Part shown: one piece after another, positions 17,855 through 26,480 of the stretch | Numbering within the stretch: position 1 is the first letter of the stretch | Layout: every line of letters starts with the position of its first letter | Source of the DNA: Pseudoalteromonas sp049257235 | Lineage (GTDB): Bacteria > Pseudomonadota > Gammaproteobacteria > Enterobacterales > Alteromonadaceae | Direction: 5' to 3' | Assembly: GCF_049257235.1 (NCBI RefSeq) | Contig: NZ_JBMMUF010000007.1 | Span: 1 to 64,000 of the forward strand | DNA: 64,000 nucleotides | Position numbers and translations under genes: made by a program | The notes under the pieces: model-generated | What the model was told of the DNA's origin: nothing | Databases searched by the model: none | What the model saw: only the letters and a program-made list of their open reading frames with translations

Positions 17855-18424
17855 ATGAAAGCTCCACAATTAGGATTACTCATTCTCGGTGTTGCTGCTG
17901 CCCTAAGTGGCTGCGCGAAGCTTGATGGCCGAGTTACAGCAGGTGGCACACTAAACTCCAAAGGCGGTGCAGGTAATGCTGTATTTACAGCCCACGCCGC
18001 GCGCTGCGATGGTAATGTTAGCGGCCGAGTAAATTATCAAGATAAAACAGCCATTGATTATCAGCAAACCGGCGGTATCGCATTTAATGCTGAAGTATTT
18101 GGCGCTGGCCTGTGTAGCGTGGATCCTGTTTCGCCGGATGGTCTAGAGGATGAAACGCGTCATTGTAAACAAGATATCTGCACAGAAGGCATGTACCAGG
18201 TTGAGTTTAACTATGACTCTACAAACCCAAATGCCCCTGGTGAAGGCCAAGGCTTCGCTTGCATGATGGATATTGGTGAGGGTATTAAATCAGGATTTGG
18301 TGCCAATGGCATCCTGAACATTATGCTGCTTGAGTCTGGGCCATACGCTGGTTACAGCAACATGGGCACAATCAAAGGCAATGTACAATTGCACGACTGT
18401 CCAGCTAGTGATGACGACGCATAA
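17855..18424 (+). CDS. secreted lipoprotein upstream of a subtilase
   Basis: A 189-aa lipoprotein with lipobox LSGC (mature Cys at about residue 19 of MKAPQLGLLILGVAAALSGC). The mature domain has several cysteine pairs (RCDGN, GLCSVD, RHCKQDICTEG, FACMMD, HDCPAS), so it is likely disulfide-bonded and extracytoplasmic. I do not recognise the family. ATG 17855 is supported by AAGGA and by the signal sequence; an open frame begins 54 nt earlier. It is 17 bp upstream of the S8 protease gene, so the two are cotranscribed, and a role as partner, anchor or regulator of the protease is a guess. Confidence 0.8.
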   Translation: MKAPQLGLLILGVAAALSGCAKLDGRVTAGGTLNSKGGAGNAVFTAHAARCDGNVSGRVNYQDKTAIDYQQTGGIAFNAEVFGAGLCSVDPVSPDGLEDETRHCKQDICTEGMYQVEFNYDSTNPNAPGEGQGFACMMDIGEGIKSGFGANGILNIMLLESGPYAGYSNMGTIKGNVQLHDCPASDDDA

Positions 18425-18441
18425 TTAAGGGAGCTAACACG

Positions 18442-19989
18442 ATGAATACAATTAAGAAAACACTTCTGGCGGCAAGTATAGGTACATTATTGAGTATGCC
18501 AGCAATGGCATCACAATCTTTACGTATGGTGGTTGAAGTAGGCAACGCACAAATGGATGATGTACGTGCTCAACTTATTGCCCAAGGCGTTGAAATAAAT
18601 CGTGAATTGCCTACTCTTGAGAGCATGGCGATTACGATAAATAAAAGCCAACTGAGCACAGTCGCTGACATCAAGGGCGTACAAGCTATGTATCCTGATG
18701 TTGAACGCGAAATGATGTCGCAAGGGCCTACACAAATTATTCCTTACGGCCTAAGACTCGTACAAGCAGACCAAGTAAACTATTACGGTGGACAAAAAGT
18801 CTGTGTCATTGACAGTGGCTATGCCCTGACACACCCTGATTTGCCAAACAACACCGTGACCGGTGCCGAAGATGGCGGCGCAGGCGTGTGGTATGAAGAT
18901 CCATTCGGCCACGGTACCCATGTTGCGGGTACCATTGCCGCTGTGAACAATGATATCGGCACCGTAGGTTTAATTTCTGACAAATCGCTTGATATGCACA
19001 TTGTACGCGTATTCGCAGGTAATGGCCGCTGGGCCTATTCTTCTGATCTCGCTCACGCAATAGACGAGTGTCAGCAAGCTGGCGCGAACATTGTCTCTAT
19101 GAGTTTGGGTGGCCCATTCTCAAGCCCGCTAGAAGAAAGAGCATTGGCCCGAAGTGCGCGAGACAACATATTGATGATTGCAGCCGCAGGCAACTCTGGC
19201 CAAGCGCAGCACAGTTATCCTGCTTCTTATGATAGTGTCATGTCAGTTGCGGCCGTTGACAGTGTGAAAAAGCGTGCAAACTTCTCGCAGCGTACCAGCC
19301 AAGTTGAAATTTCAGCGCCAGGTGTGCAAGTACTGTCAACAACACCTGTTGGACGTGCCCGTTGGGATAAGTTTAACGTTGTTCAAGAAGGTCTAGGCAT
19401 CGACAACTATCCGTTTATCGGCTCTGCTATGGGCTCTGTCACTGGTGAACTAGCAGATTGCGGACTTGGTACTGAAAGTTGTGGTGATATGACAGATAAA
19501 ATCTGCCTGTATCAACGTGGCCAAATTCCGTTCTTCGAAAAAGCATTACAATGTGAAGAAGATGGTGGTCTTGGCTTTATCGTTTACAACAACAGTCAAG
19601 GTCCATTAATCGGAAACATTTATCCGACACATCTTGTGGGCGGCACAGTGAGTTATGGTGAAGGGCAATTGCTAAAACAAAACATCGGCAAGCAAACCAC
19701 TATTACCGCTGTAACTATGCCAGATCATGACTTTAAGTCAGGCACATCAATGGCAACACCACATGTTTCTGGTGTAGCCGCATTGGTGTGGAGTAACTTC
19801 CCTGAGTGTTCAGCAAACGGTATTCGTATGGCGCTACGCGCGTCTGCTCAAGACTTGGGCGAAGAAGGTTACGACTATGCATATGGTTGGGGCCTAGTAC
19901 AAGCGAAAGACGCTGTTGATTACATTAATGAGCATGGCTGCGCCGCACCAAAAGGCAACTTGCGCGGTGGCGAAGGTACAGCTCGATAA
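18442..19989 (+). CDS. secreted S8 subtilisin-family protease with PA-type insert
   Basis: A 515-aa secreted serine protease. A signal peptide (MNTIKKTLLAASIGTLLSMPAMA) and an inhibitor-I9-like propeptide run to about residue 90. The catalytic triad is D124 (CVIDSGYALTHPDL), H157 (FGHGTHVAGT) and S436 (SGTSMATPHVSG), with oxyanion Asn 251 (AAAGNSG). Between the Asn and the Ser lies an insertion of ~120 residues (about 305-425) with CGLGTESCGDMTDKICLYQRG and GGLGFIVYNN, a protease-associated (PA) domain pattern. The C-terminus is short, without a P/Homo B or PPC domain. It follows the lipoprotein gene by 17 bp, has GGGAGC before its ATG, and is followed by a strong terminator. Confidence 0.93.
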   Translation: MNTIKKTLLAASIGTLLSMPAMASQSLRMVVEVGNAQMDDVRAQLIAQGVEINRELPTLESMAITINKSQLSTVADIKGVQAMYPDVEREMMSQGPTQIIPYGLRLVQADQVNYYGGQKVCVIDSGYALTHPDLPNNTVTGAEDGGAGVWYEDPFGHGTHVAGTIAAVNNDIGTVGLISDKSLDMHIVRVFAGNGRWAYSSDLAHAIDECQQAGANIVSMSLGGPFSSPLEERALARSARDNILMIAAAGNSGQAQHSYPASYDSVMSVAAVDSVKKRANFSQRTSQVEISAPGVQVLSTTPVGRARWDKFNVVQEGLGIDNYPFIGSAMGSVTGELADCGLGTESCGDMTDKICLYQRGQIPFFEKALQCEEDGGLGFIVYNNSQGPLIGNIYPTHLVGGTVSYGEGQLLKQNIGKQTTITAVTMPDHDFKSGTSMATPHVSGVAALVWSNFPECSANGIRMALRASAQDLGEEGYDYAYGWGLVQAKDAVDYINEHGCAAPKGNLRGGEGTAR

Positions 19990-20014
19990 GATTCACCCTT
20001 AATTATTGTCAGTC

Positions 20015-20040
20015 AAAGCGCTCCTCGGAGCGCTTTTTTT
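20015..20040 (+). terminator. intrinsic terminator after the subtilase
   Basis: AAAGCGCTCC-TC-GGAGCGCTTT followed by a run of T, 25 bp past the protease stop. This is a strong Rho-independent terminator. Confidence 0.9.
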
Positions 20041-20200
20041 GTAAGGCAACGAAAGTTGTATCACTGCAGGCAACGAGCAAAAGCGCACGCTTGTCGCAAA
20101 CGAGTTGTCAGTGCAAATACATGCAGTAAAGTGAGCGCGACAATATAAGATTCGATGCGATAACGCATCTTGCGGCAGACACCACTAGGAGCAACAGGTG

Positions 20201-21412
20201 ATGAAAGGTATTGGCTATCAAACACCAGAACAAGCATTGGCGCAATTGAGCGACATGACCGGCGACATTGAACCTATTCAAGAGGCTGAATATCGCGAGC
20301 GCATAGCCAAAGCACAAGCCTATATGCAAGCCAACGACATTGACGCGCTCTATCTTAACGCGGGTACCAATATGACCTATTTTACGGGGCTTAAATGGTA
20401 TGCAAGTGAACGTTTAGTAGGAGCCATACTGCCTGCCAAAGGCGACATTGCTTTTGTTGCGCCTTTTTTTGAAATTGGCTCATTGCGCGACTATCAAGTT
20501 ATTGATGCACCCATTCACGCATGGCAAGAAGAAGAAAATCCCTACGCACTTGTGCGCGATGTTATGACAACACTCGGCTATGCAGACAACGCCACGTTAG
20601 CCATTGATGAAAGCGCGCAGTTTTTCATTGCTGACGGCGTTAAAAAGGCAGCCCCGCATTACGCATTAATCAATGGTGACGAAGTGACCAAGCATTGTCG
20701 CATGCACAAATCTGCAAATGAGCTGGCGCTTATTCAACGCGCCATGGACATGACCCTCGAAGTACACAAGGCCGCGGCGTCTATTCTGCATGAGGGGATT
20801 TCTACTCGTGAAGTCGAAGCCTTTATCAACGACGCTCACAAGAAGGTGGGAGCCGCAAGTGGTAACTACTTTTGCATCGTGTTGTTCGGTGCAGCCACCA
20901 GCTTTCCTCATGGCGTTAAAGACGCACAAATCCTTAAAAAAGGTGACATGGTGCTGATTGATACCGGATGTCAGCTCAAAGGCTACTTAAGTGACATTAC
21001 CCGTACTTATGTGTTTGGTGAGGCGACAGAGCGACAACGTATGTTCTGGGAAATCGAAAAAAATGCACAACTCCACGCTTTTGCAGCGGCACAAGTGGGA
21101 AACACCTGCGGTGATGTTGATTTTGCCGCGCGCAACTACTTGGCGCAGCAAGATCTTGGTCCTGATTACCAGCTTCCTGGTTGCCCCCACCGCACAGGTC
21201 ATGGCATAGGTATGGATATTCACGAATGGCCTTATCTGGTTAAAGATAACCCGCAAGTATTGGCGCCTGGCATGTGTTTCTCAAACGAGCCTATGCTGGT
21301 GATCCCCGGTGAATTCGGGGTGCGATTAGAAGATCACTTCTACACCACTGAGGAAGGACCAAAGTGGTTCACAGCACCGGCTCACAGCATCGATAACCCA
21401 TTTGGGCTCTAA
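20201..21412 (+). CDS. M24 metallopeptidase (Xaa-Pro dipeptidase/aminopeptidase type)
   Basis: A 403-aa M24 peptidase. The creatinase-type N-terminal domain includes the NAGTNMTYFTGLKWYASER segment. Metal ligands are Asp in MVLIDTGCQL, Asp in YLSDITRTY, His in RTGHGIGMDIHE, Glu in FSNEPMLV and Glu in GVRLEDHFY. A GTG at 20198 directly before ATG 20201 could also start; AGGAG lies just upstream of both. The central histidine segment ATSFPHGV is present. Cytoplasmic peptide turnover is the family role. It is monocistronic, ending in a converging arrangement with the cupin gene across a small inverted-repeat element. Confidence 0.9.
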   Translation: MKGIGYQTPEQALAQLSDMTGDIEPIQEAEYRERIAKAQAYMQANDIDALYLNAGTNMTYFTGLKWYASERLVGAILPAKGDIAFVAPFFEIGSLRDYQVIDAPIHAWQEEENPYALVRDVMTTLGYADNATLAIDESAQFFIADGVKKAAPHYALINGDEVTKHCRMHKSANELALIQRAMDMTLEVHKAAASILHEGISTREVEAFINDAHKKVGAASGNYFCIVLFGAATSFPHGVKDAQILKKGDMVLIDTGCQLKGYLSDITRTYVFGEATERQRMFWEIEKNAQLHAFAAAQVGNTCGDVDFAARNYLAQQDLGPDYQLPGCPHRTGHGIGMDIHEWPYLVKDNPQVLAPGMCFSNEPMLVIPGEFGVRLEDHFYTTEEGPKWFTAPAHSIDNPFGL

Positions 21413-21423
21413 GCAGCAATAAC

Positions 21424-21482
21424 TAGAGCGTGTTGTTCTTTGAAGTATGAATTTTGTTCAAATCAAAACCAACACGCCCTAA
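21424..21482. repeat. 60-bp element with inverted ends between converging genes
   Basis: TAGAGCGTGTTG (21424-21435) and CAACACGCCCTA (21470-21481) form near-perfect inverted ends. The element lies between the M24 stop and the cupin stop and covers the cupin stop codon. The outer motif is shared with other intergenic sites in this window. It may act as a bidirectional terminator or be a minute mobile element. Confidence 0.65.
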
Positions 21483-21865
21483 TCAACATTCACACGCACA
21501 GGCTTGCCCTGCTCATGGACACGAAAAACCATAATAGAAACGGCTTCATCCCCAGTGATTGCGGTGTGAATTTGCTTGAGCGGTATTTTCAGCGTATCGC
21601 CCGCTTTCATTAGGTGGTTTTCTTTGCCTTGTTGCCAAAGAGTGACTGTGCCACTGAGAATGTGGACATACTCCTCGCCATGATGCCAATGCTTTGGCAA
21701 GGTCGTGTTCGCTGGAATGTCGACTCGACTTACAATCACCTCTGTATTAGCGGCAACCGCTGATGGCTCTTTAAGCAAGTGATTAACCTGAACATCGTTA
21801 GCTAGCACCGACCAAGATGACATCATCCACAACGTCATTATCAATACATACTTTGAATTGAACAT
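21479..21865 (-). CDS. periplasmic cupin-domain protein
   Basis: A 128-aa protein with a signal peptide (MFNSKYVLIMTLWMMSSWSVLA) and a single RmlC-like cupin barrel. Motif 1 is LPKHWHHGEEYVHILSGTV (His, His, Glu and a later His as metal ligands) and motif 2 is LKIPLKQIHTAITGD. Small exported cupins commonly bind a metal but have no fixed function. The stop codon falls inside a dispersed repeat. It is monocistronic. Confidence 0.85.
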   Translation of the reverse strand: MFNSKYVLIMTLWMMSSWSVLANDVQVNHLLKEPSAVAANTEVIVSRVDIPANTTLPKHWHHGEEYVHILSGTVTLWQQGKENHLMKAGDTLKIPLKQIHTAITGDEAVSIMVFRVHEQGKPVRVNVD

Positions 21866-21952
21866 ACGTTTCCTCTGTTTTAGTTTTTATCTGTTTTTAA
21901 GCATTAATCTGTGACAGCAACTCTATCACACTGCGACGCAGGCTCTTCCTTG

Positions 21953-22004
21953 CCCCCCCAATTGACTGCTGCAAAAACAAACAGTAAAGAGCAACACGCC
22001 CTAA
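21953..22004. repeat. dispersed ~50-bp intergenic repeat, copy A
   Basis: On the minus strand it reads ATTAGGGCGTGTTGCTCTTT, then a GTTTGTTTTTGCAGC core, then a CAATTGGGG run. The same order of motifs recurs at 47332-47380, and the outer GGGCGTGTTG at 21424-21482 and 17431-17440. It does not overlap a gene. Confidence 0.75.
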
Positions 22005-22030
22005 TAATCGTCATCTATACTAAAGCATAA

Positions 22031-22078
22031 ACAGGGTTATTTTGCTTACACTCTAAATTTACAGCAAAAATACCCTGT
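22031..22078. promoter_or_regulatory. imperfect 15-bp inverted repeat
   Basis: ACAGGGTTATTTTGC (22031-22045) pairs with GCAAAAATACCCTGT (22064-22078) with two mismatches and an 18-nt spacer. It lies in the 373-bp gap between the cupin and kinase genes, which otherwise holds copy A of the dispersed repeat and no gene. It may be an operator. Confidence 0.4.
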
Positions 22079-22238
22079 AACTAACGGACTCTTCACTAAC
22101 AACGCAAACTGATGCGCACATGTATGTGCCAATACAATGGGAATATAAAAGCATGCATGGGCACAACCGGTTTTTTCAACAATCCGTCTTTATCGATATG
22201 TCTCAATTTGGCTATGTACACATATATAAGGCTGCTCC

Positions 22239-24257
22239 ATGACATCAGGGATTGAAACAGTTGAGGCATTACACGCTCGTATTGAGAAGCTAGAACATGA
22301 ATTAACGCTGGCCAAAAAAGCCAACTGTAACCTCAAGCTACACCAAGATTTATTTGCAACGATGCAACACGAAGTACACATGTGGGAACTTGTTTATAAC
22401 GCTGACAACAGCATTAAAACGTGGCGTTTAATTACCGCCAATCCAATCACCCTAAAATCTTGGGGTATGCGCTTGGAGGATATCCAAGGCAAGCTTGCAA
22501 ACGACATATTTAACACCAATGCCACCGAGCAATTCATGCCCATCGTTAGCAAGATATTTGCTGAGCGAAAAGCCTATAGCTGGGAAAGTTTCTTCCCTGC
22601 AACTGGGCAACACTTGGGGATGACAAGCATTCCCTTTGAAGGTTATTTCATCAGCATTGGCGTAGATATAACCGATATAAAGGAACGAGAGCTGCTGCTT
22701 AAAGACACCTTAGTAAAATTACAAGAGGTGATCACAGCCAGTAACATTGGATTGTGGAGTTGGGATTTAGAAACGAATGAGACCCATTTTTCGCCTGAGT
22801 GGAAAGCGCAGTTAGGGTATGAAGATCATGAATTAGACAACACATTTGAACAATGGGTAACACGACTTCACCCAGAGGATTCTGAACATGCGTTAGCCAT
22901 TGTGGATAAAACCCTGCAAAGCGGCGGCGACTATTACGAGTCAAAATTCAGAATGGCGCACAAGGACGGTTCGTACCGCTGGATTATGGCTCATGGGTCT
23001 TTACTGCGAGACGAGGAAGGCGTACTGAGGCGCCTAGTAGGTACTCATGCTGATATCACTAACCAAGTGAAAATGGAACAAGCCTTATTGCGCCAGCAAA
23101 AGGTGCAAACACTCGGCACTTTCGCAGGAGGAATAGCTCATGATTTCAACAACTTACTAACTCCAATACTTGGTTACACTCAACTACTAGAATTAGCATT
23201 GCAGGGCCAAGATGCTCCTTTGGGGTATGCAAGAGAGCTTGAAAAAACAGCCCTTAGAGCCAAGGATTTGGTGCAACAAATCTTACTCGTTAGTAATACA
23301 ACCGCAAGCTCTAGCAATGACTTTGAACCAACATTATTGCAAGATCTCATAGCCGAAATTACCACACAACTTAGTACGACTAGTCGTGTTAACGTTGACA
23401 TATCACTTGATTGTGAACCTCAACTGCCGGCAATCAATGCCAATGCAACTCAAGTACATCGCGCTATCATGAACATTATGACCAATGCGATTCATGCCAT
23501 GCCACATGGCGGCAAACTTACCGTGACCCTACAACGAAACCGCGTGCTATTAGGAACTGGCGATGATGCGTCTTTGAATCATTGTCTGACCCTTAAAATC
23601 GCTGACAATGGCATCGGCATGGACAGTAAAACGCTTGCCCATATTTTTGACCCCTTTTACTCAACGAAAAAGAAAAGCGAACAACGAGGCACTGGACTGG
23701 GGCTAGCTATTGTCGCAAATGTTATGGAGCAACATCACGGCAAGGTCGATGTGCACAGTAAAGTTGGTGAAGGCAGCTGTTTTTCATTGCATTTTCCTCT
23801 TGTTGAAGGAACTCAATCAGTTACCAAAGTTACCCCATCGCTGCACAAAAATGACGCCATAAAATACATTCTATTTGTAGATGACGAGCTGGCGTTGTGT
23901 GAGCTAGGTCAAAACATGTTGACTGAAATAGGTTATTGCACACAGGCGTTGCAAAGTGCCAACGACGCCTTGGTGCACCTCAAAGCCAACCCCACTAAGT
24001 ATCAATTAATCTTTACCGATTATGCGATGCCAGAGATGGACGGCATTGAGTTTATTCGTAACCTTCGCAAAAACAACATTGATATTCCCGTGGTGATCAC
24101 CACCGGATTTACCAATATGGTTAGTGCACAAAACCAACAAAAATGGCAATGCCAAGGGATCCTAGCTAAACCATATTCACTCACTGCTTTAAGTGAAGTA
24201 ATTGCTAACGTCGCCATTGACAGTGGGCTTGCAGATGAAAGTCAACCAGCTAAGTAG
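22239..24257 (+). CDS. PAS hybrid histidine kinase with receiver domain
   Basis: A 672-aa cytoplasmic protein with no transmembrane helix. A short N-terminal coiled coil (ARIEKLEHELTLAKKA) is followed by a PAS-like domain (about 40-150), a second PAS/PAC (about 160-280, with KDGSYRWIMAHGSLLRDEEG), a HisKA dimerisation helix with phospho-His in GGIAHDFNNLLTPILGYTQL, an HATPase domain (IMTNAIHAM, IADNGIGMD, GTGLGLAIVANVM) and a C-terminal receiver with VDDE and phospho-acceptor Asp in TDYAMPEMDG. It begins at ATG 22239 after AAGG. The next gene, a second kinase, starts 9 bp downstream. No separate output regulator is adjacent, so signalling may go through this receiver; that is inference. Confidence 0.9.
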   Translation: MTSGIETVEALHARIEKLEHELTLAKKANCNLKLHQDLFATMQHEVHMWELVYNADNSIKTWRLITANPITLKSWGMRLEDIQGKLANDIFNTNATEQFMPIVSKIFAERKAYSWESFFPATGQHLGMTSIPFEGYFISIGVDITDIKERELLLKDTLVKLQEVITASNIGLWSWDLETNETHFSPEWKAQLGYEDHELDNTFEQWVTRLHPEDSEHALAIVDKTLQSGGDYYESKFRMAHKDGSYRWIMAHGSLLRDEEGVLRRLVGTHADITNQVKMEQALLRQQKVQTLGTFAGGIAHDFNNLLTPILGYTQLLELALQGQDAPLGYARELEKTALRAKDLVQQILLVSNTTASSSNDFEPTLLQDLIAEITTQLSTTSRVNVDISLDCEPQLPAINANATQVHRAIMNIMTNAIHAMPHGGKLTVTLQRNRVLLGTGDDASLNHCLTLKIADNGIGMDSKTLAHIFDPFYSTKKKSEQRGTGLGLAIVANVMEQHHGKVDVHSKVGEGSCFSLHFPLVEGTQSVTKVTPSLHKNDAIKYILFVDDELALCELGQNMLTEIGYCTQALQSANDALVHLKANPTKYQLIFTDYAMPEMDGIEFIRNLRKNNIDIPVVITTGFTNMVSAQNQQKWQCQGILAKPYSLTALSEVIANVAIDSGLADESQPAK

Positions 24258-24266
24258 CGCGAACCT

Positions 24267-25892
24267 ATGAAAGACACGTCTTATCACAAGTTTTTAAGCT
24301 TCAAATATTTTGAATATATTATTGGCCTGTGCTTATCCTTGTTTGTGGCCGCAATGGTCTTTGTCATTTTGGCGTTTATAAGTAAAAGTGAACAACAGCA
24401 TGGATTAGAGCAAAATTTTAAACTGGTACGCCTATCTCAAGAGCTCCGTTTGAGCTCAGATCAACTCACTATGATGGCCCGCGCTAACGCAGCGACAGCA
24501 AATCCAAAATATAAAAGATTCTTTGAGCAAATCCTTAGCATTCGCTCAGGGCAAAGCCCCAGACCCATGCACTTAAACAGAGTCTACTGGGATATGTTAA
24601 TGGTCGATGGTGGGAAAGCACCGTTTCCAAATGGTCAGCCACAGTCTTTGTTAAGTCTGCTCGAGGAAAATGGTGCCTCCAAGGAAGAACTTGAAGCACT
24701 CACGCAGGCTTATGATCAAAGTCAGTCGCTCGTCTTGTTAGAAAATCAAGCATTCAATTTAGTAGAGCAAGGTAAAAACCTTGAGGCGCTCGCTATTTTG
24801 TACAATGAAGAGTACTTACAAAGTAAAGTTAGAATAATGACTTATATCAATGAGTTCCTGTTGCTACGCGAACAAAAGCTGGCAGATTTTATCGCGCACT
24901 CATCCATGAAACTCACCCTGTATTACCTTGGCGCATTGATATGCTTTTTAGCGTTATTGTGCGTGCTCATCTTCTTTTACAATGCCCGCTCACGCATACG
25001 CAGAAATATCATCACCTTCTTAAATAGTGAAGTTAAAGCACAGACCGACGAATTAGTCTCAAAAAATACGGCTCTCAACGAGGCCGTATACGACCTCAAA
25101 CAGGCTCAAGTTAAATTGTTACACGCTGAAAAATCCTCGACTCTTATGCGGCTAATCCCTGGTTTAGCACATGAAATTAATACGCCTGTGGGTATCGCCG
25201 TTACCGCCTCGAGCAGCCAGTTGGTTGCGCTTGCCGAAGTCAAAGACAAGGTGAGTAACAATACCCTAGCAAAAACTGCGCTATTGGAATCTATTGAAAA
25301 TATCGAAAGCTGCGCAACCTTGGTTGAAAACAGCGCAAATCGCATTAGTAGCATTATCAATAAGCTAAAACTAATCACCCAGGATGGCTTTAAAAATAAT
25401 GCTCAAGTACTCAGGCTCAAAGAAGAGATATGTGCGTGTCTAGACGAAGCCGACACCCTAGGAAAAACGGTTAATATTAGCCTCGACATAGACGAGGGCA
25501 TCAGTGTACATGCGCCGGCATTTTTGCTACGCCAACCGATTATCGAGCTCATTGAGAATGTCTACCAACATACGTTTGGCACACACTTTATGGACAAAGC
25601 AATCGACGCGCAATTGACCATAGAAGCACGCCAAAACCAGAGCGAAATCACAATCAATGTCATCGATAATGGTGAGGGAATTGATGATGCCTTAGTGCAT
25701 AACATGTTTGATGCATTTGTTGTTGGTAACCGCCATGCTAAGGGCCTAGGCCTAGGGCTGAGCGTTGCCCTCACAATCGTGAATCAATATTTTTGTGGTT
25801 CATTATCATACTCACCTTCACCACAGGGCGGTGCATGCTTTGCTATCACTATGCCTATAGATGGCTTTGAACAAGCATTAAAAGCAAACTAA
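24267..25892 (+). CDS. membrane-bound sensor histidine kinase
   Basis: A 541-aa kinase with transmembrane segments near residues 17-37 and 212-236 enclosing a ~175-residue periplasmic helical sensor region of no recognised family. A coiled coil (LNEAVYDLKQAQVKLLHAEKS is its core) leads to the HisKA motif GLAHEINTPVGIAV and then an HATPase domain (LIENVYQHTF, VIDNGEGIDD, GLGLGLSVAL). HEINTP is typical of DctB/NtrB-like kinases. It forms an operon with the upstream hybrid kinase; possibly the membrane kinase feeds the receiver of its partner. Confidence 0.88.
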   Translation: MKDTSYHKFLSFKYFEYIIGLCLSLFVAAMVFVILAFISKSEQQHGLEQNFKLVRLSQELRLSSDQLTMMARANAATANPKYKRFFEQILSIRSGQSPRPMHLNRVYWDMLMVDGGKAPFPNGQPQSLLSLLEENGASKEELEALTQAYDQSQSLVLLENQAFNLVEQGKNLEALAILYNEEYLQSKVRIMTYINEFLLLREQKLADFIAHSSMKLTLYYLGALICFLALLCVLIFFYNARSRIRRNIITFLNSEVKAQTDELVSKNTALNEAVYDLKQAQVKLLHAEKSSTLMRLIPGLAHEINTPVGIAVTASSSQLVALAEVKDKVSNNTLAKTALLESIENIESCATLVENSANRISSIINKLKLITQDGFKNNAQVLRLKEEICACLDEADTLGKTVNISLDIDEGISVHAPAFLLRQPIIELIENVYQHTFGTHFMDKAIDAQLTIEARQNQSEITINVIDNGEGIDDALVHNMFDAFVVGNRHAKGLGLGLSVALTIVNQYFCGSLSYSPSPQGGACFAITMPIDGFEQALKAN

Positions 25893-25914
25893 TTTCATAC
25901 GCTCATGATAAGAA

Positions 25915-25942
25915 TAAAAAAGGCTGGGCATAAGCCCAGCCA
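25915..25942 (-). terminator. minus-strand intrinsic terminator
   Basis: GGCTGGGC-TTAT-GCCCAGCC followed by T6 on the minus strand, about 60 bp past the stop of the 90-aa gene at 26000. The hairpin also lies 30 bp after the kinase stop on the other strand. Confidence 0.85.
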
Positions 25943-25999
25943 ATAGACACTCACAAATGGAATCAATGTGATAGCGTAGACTGCACGAGAGAGATTCGT

Positions 26000-26272
26000 T
26001 TACGCCGCCTCTTTGGCTTCTTTGTTTCTCGCTCGCAAATCAAAGCCGTCCAACAGTAACAAAATGTCTGCTGTGTGTTTTCGCAATACCGACAACTCAC
26101 CCGTTTTTTCCTTTTTAGTGATGAGATAGCGCTCTATCTCAAACAACCTCGCTAACAAACGCTCTAAATCTTTGGGCGAGTCTAAATTCGTGTTCGCTGG
26201 CAACTTATATGGTGAAGCCGCGAGCATTTTTGCTAATTCACTTGTTACTTTCTTGATGCGTACAGAAGTCAT
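26000..26272 (-). CDS. small hypothetical protein
   Basis: A 90-aa, strongly charged, mostly helical protein (SPKDLERLLARLFEIERYL; AAS-rich ends). No signal peptide and no known motif. The frame is also open from a GTG at 26284; ATG 26272 is preferred although no convincing Shine-Dalgarno is present. A good terminator follows, which supports a real transcript. Function unknown. Confidence 0.55.
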   Translation of the reverse strand: MTSVRIKKVTSELAKMLAASPYKLPANTNLDSPKDLERLLARLFEIERYLITKKEKTGELSVLRKHTADILLLLDGFDLRARNKEAKEAA

Positions 26273-26437
26273 AGTTATGCCCACTCAGTTATGTATTAGA
26301 AAAATGTAGTAGGTCAATTGACTTATCAGCATGATCGAGATCAATGAAACAATCATAAACCAAACCTAAATCAGGTACTTACCTAAATCGTAGACAACTT
26401 TGAGCAAAGCTTCCTAGTACGTATGTATTACGGGTGC

Positions 26438-26464
26438 AAAAAAAGCCACCTTGATGGCGGCTTT
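26438..26464 (-). terminator. intrinsic terminator of the S9 peptidase gene
   Basis: Read on the minus strand, AAAGCCGCC-ATCAA-GGTGGCTTT (one mismatch) then a T-run, 17 bp past the peptidase stop. Confidence 0.8.
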
Positions 26465-26480
26465 ATCTCTTTATGCTAGT

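Noticed and set aside
16186..21412. Recent duplication of the two M24 peptidases
   Set aside because: They share only family motifs and differ in length and sequence, so they are ancient paralogues.
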